19,844 nt of DNA from Helicobacteraceae bacterium (GTDB lineage Bacteria > Campylobacterota > Campylobacteria > Campylobacterales > SZUA-545), in NCBI GenBank assembly GCA_031276985.1, contig JAISMA010000162.1:1-19844 (forward strand), read 5' to 3'. The translations under genes were made by a program, and so were the position numbers. Positions 19,376-19,844 of the stretch are shown piece after piece (position 1 is the first letter of the stretch; every line of letters begins with the position of its first letter). Below the pieces are notes generated by a model that did not search any database, was not told the DNA's origin, and was given only the letters and a program-made list of their open reading frames with translations.

Positions 19376-19844
19376 ATGAAAACGGCGATTATATGGGCGC
19401 TTGCAATGTTTTTTGTCTGTTACTTATTGCTAGATCCGAATGTGCTGTTGCGCTATGTTTTATCGCCGTCAAACGCTTGCAGAAGCCATTATTTATCTGA
19501 ATCGGAATTAGCGACAAATATAGACAAAGCCGATGGGGGCGATAAAAGGGCTGTGCAGGTAATAAACGGATATTATGCTTTTTGTGATAAAGATATAGAT
19601 AAAATGATATATTTTTATAAGAAATATGAATTTTTGGATCCGTCCGAATTGCCTCATTTCTGGTTAGATGCAAATTCGGAATGGCGCGATAGTAAAAACA
19701 TCGAGTTTTTAGATATGCCCGACAGTTTAGAGCCTCTCGCGCCGCACGATCGCAACGCGAGAGTATTATTGTATGGTTTATATAACGGCGCCGTTCCATC
19801 TCAGGCTTACATACGATTTAAGGACATCCCCAAATCCCTCTATT
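19376..19844 (+). CDS. Unknown secreted or membrane-anchored protein, cut by the window end
   Basis: The frame opens at ATG 19376 and is open to the last base (156 residues visible, no stop). It begins with a signal-anchor or signal peptide (MKTAIIWALAMFFVCYLLL), so the rest is likely periplasmic or envelope-bound. After it come Cys-containing, charged, helical stretches (SELATNIDKADGGDKRAVQV, then DKDIDKMIYFYKKYEFLD) that recall Sel1 or TPR-type helical repeats, though no repeat unit is complete enough to be sure. A weak ribosome site (GAGG) and a good -10 upstream support the start. Base composition is A+T-richer than the rest of the window, with AGA, TTA and ATA codons, and inverted repeats lie just upstream. 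Both suggest horizontal acquisition. I do not recognise a family. Confidence 0.65.
   Translation, partial: MKTAIIWALAMFFVCYLLLDPNVLLRYVLSPSNACRSHYLSESELATNIDKADGGDKRAVQVINGYYAFCDKDIDKMIYFYKKYEFLDPSELPHFWLDANSEWRDSKNIEFLDMPDSLEPLAPHDRNARVLLYGLYNGAVPSQAYIRFKDIPKSLY

Overview
The window reads as chromosomal DNA of a Gram-negative bacterium, most likely a Campylobacterota (epsilonproteobacterial) lineage with an unusually balanced base composition. The evidence is a stand-alone GTP cyclohydrolase II gene overlapping rsmG and followed by a small PP0621-like zinc-ribbon gene, the short FecCD-type transporter genes, and tight gene packing with 1 to 8 nt overlaps. The genus cannot be named from the sequence alone. 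The palindrome GCGATCGC is strikingly frequent (at least 11 copies).

Layout. Bases 1-233 hold the 3' end of a sodium-pumping decarboxylase beta subunit, closed by a strong hairpin. From 8.7 kb down to 0.3 kb on the minus strand lies the main accessory locus. A TonB-dependent receptor stands alone (6464-8575). It is followed by a compact five-gene unit: periplasmic binding protein, second TonB receptor, luciferase-like flavin monooxygenase, FecCD permease and FecE/FhuC-type ATPase. The lone receptor has a good sigma-70 promoter whose -35/-10 interval is filled by a perfect 9+6+9 palindrome (CGTTATATT-N6-AATATAACG) resembling a ModE (molybdate/tungstate) operator. The same 9-mer recurs upstream of the five-gene unit. 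I infer a regulated import system for a metal complex, possibly molybdenum or tungsten, with an enzyme that may process the imported ligand. This is the most interesting part of the window.

From 8.8 to 10.6 kb (minus) is a housekeeping block: ribA, rsmG, a zinc-ribbon membrane protein and a conserved hypothetical protein, all overlapping. From 10.67 to 13.04 kb (plus) are a pirin and dnaG. Downstream of dnaG is a TusA/SirA-like gene whose 3' end runs into a dispersed inverted repeat.

Bases 13.37-14.4 kb form a repeat-rich accessory patch with five copies of the inverted repeat, a gene of unknown function with foreign-looking codon use, and a 15-codon remnant. metE follows (minus), with a long leader holding an inverted repeat. 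Upstream of metE is a four-gene minus-strand unit: a 33-residue membrane protein, a DEDDh exonuclease with a DUF3820-like tail, a small membrane-anchored protein and mobA (molybdenum cofactor guanylylation). The last 1 kb is a second repeat-bearing intergenic region, followed by an A+T-richer plus-strand gene of unknown function cut by the window end.
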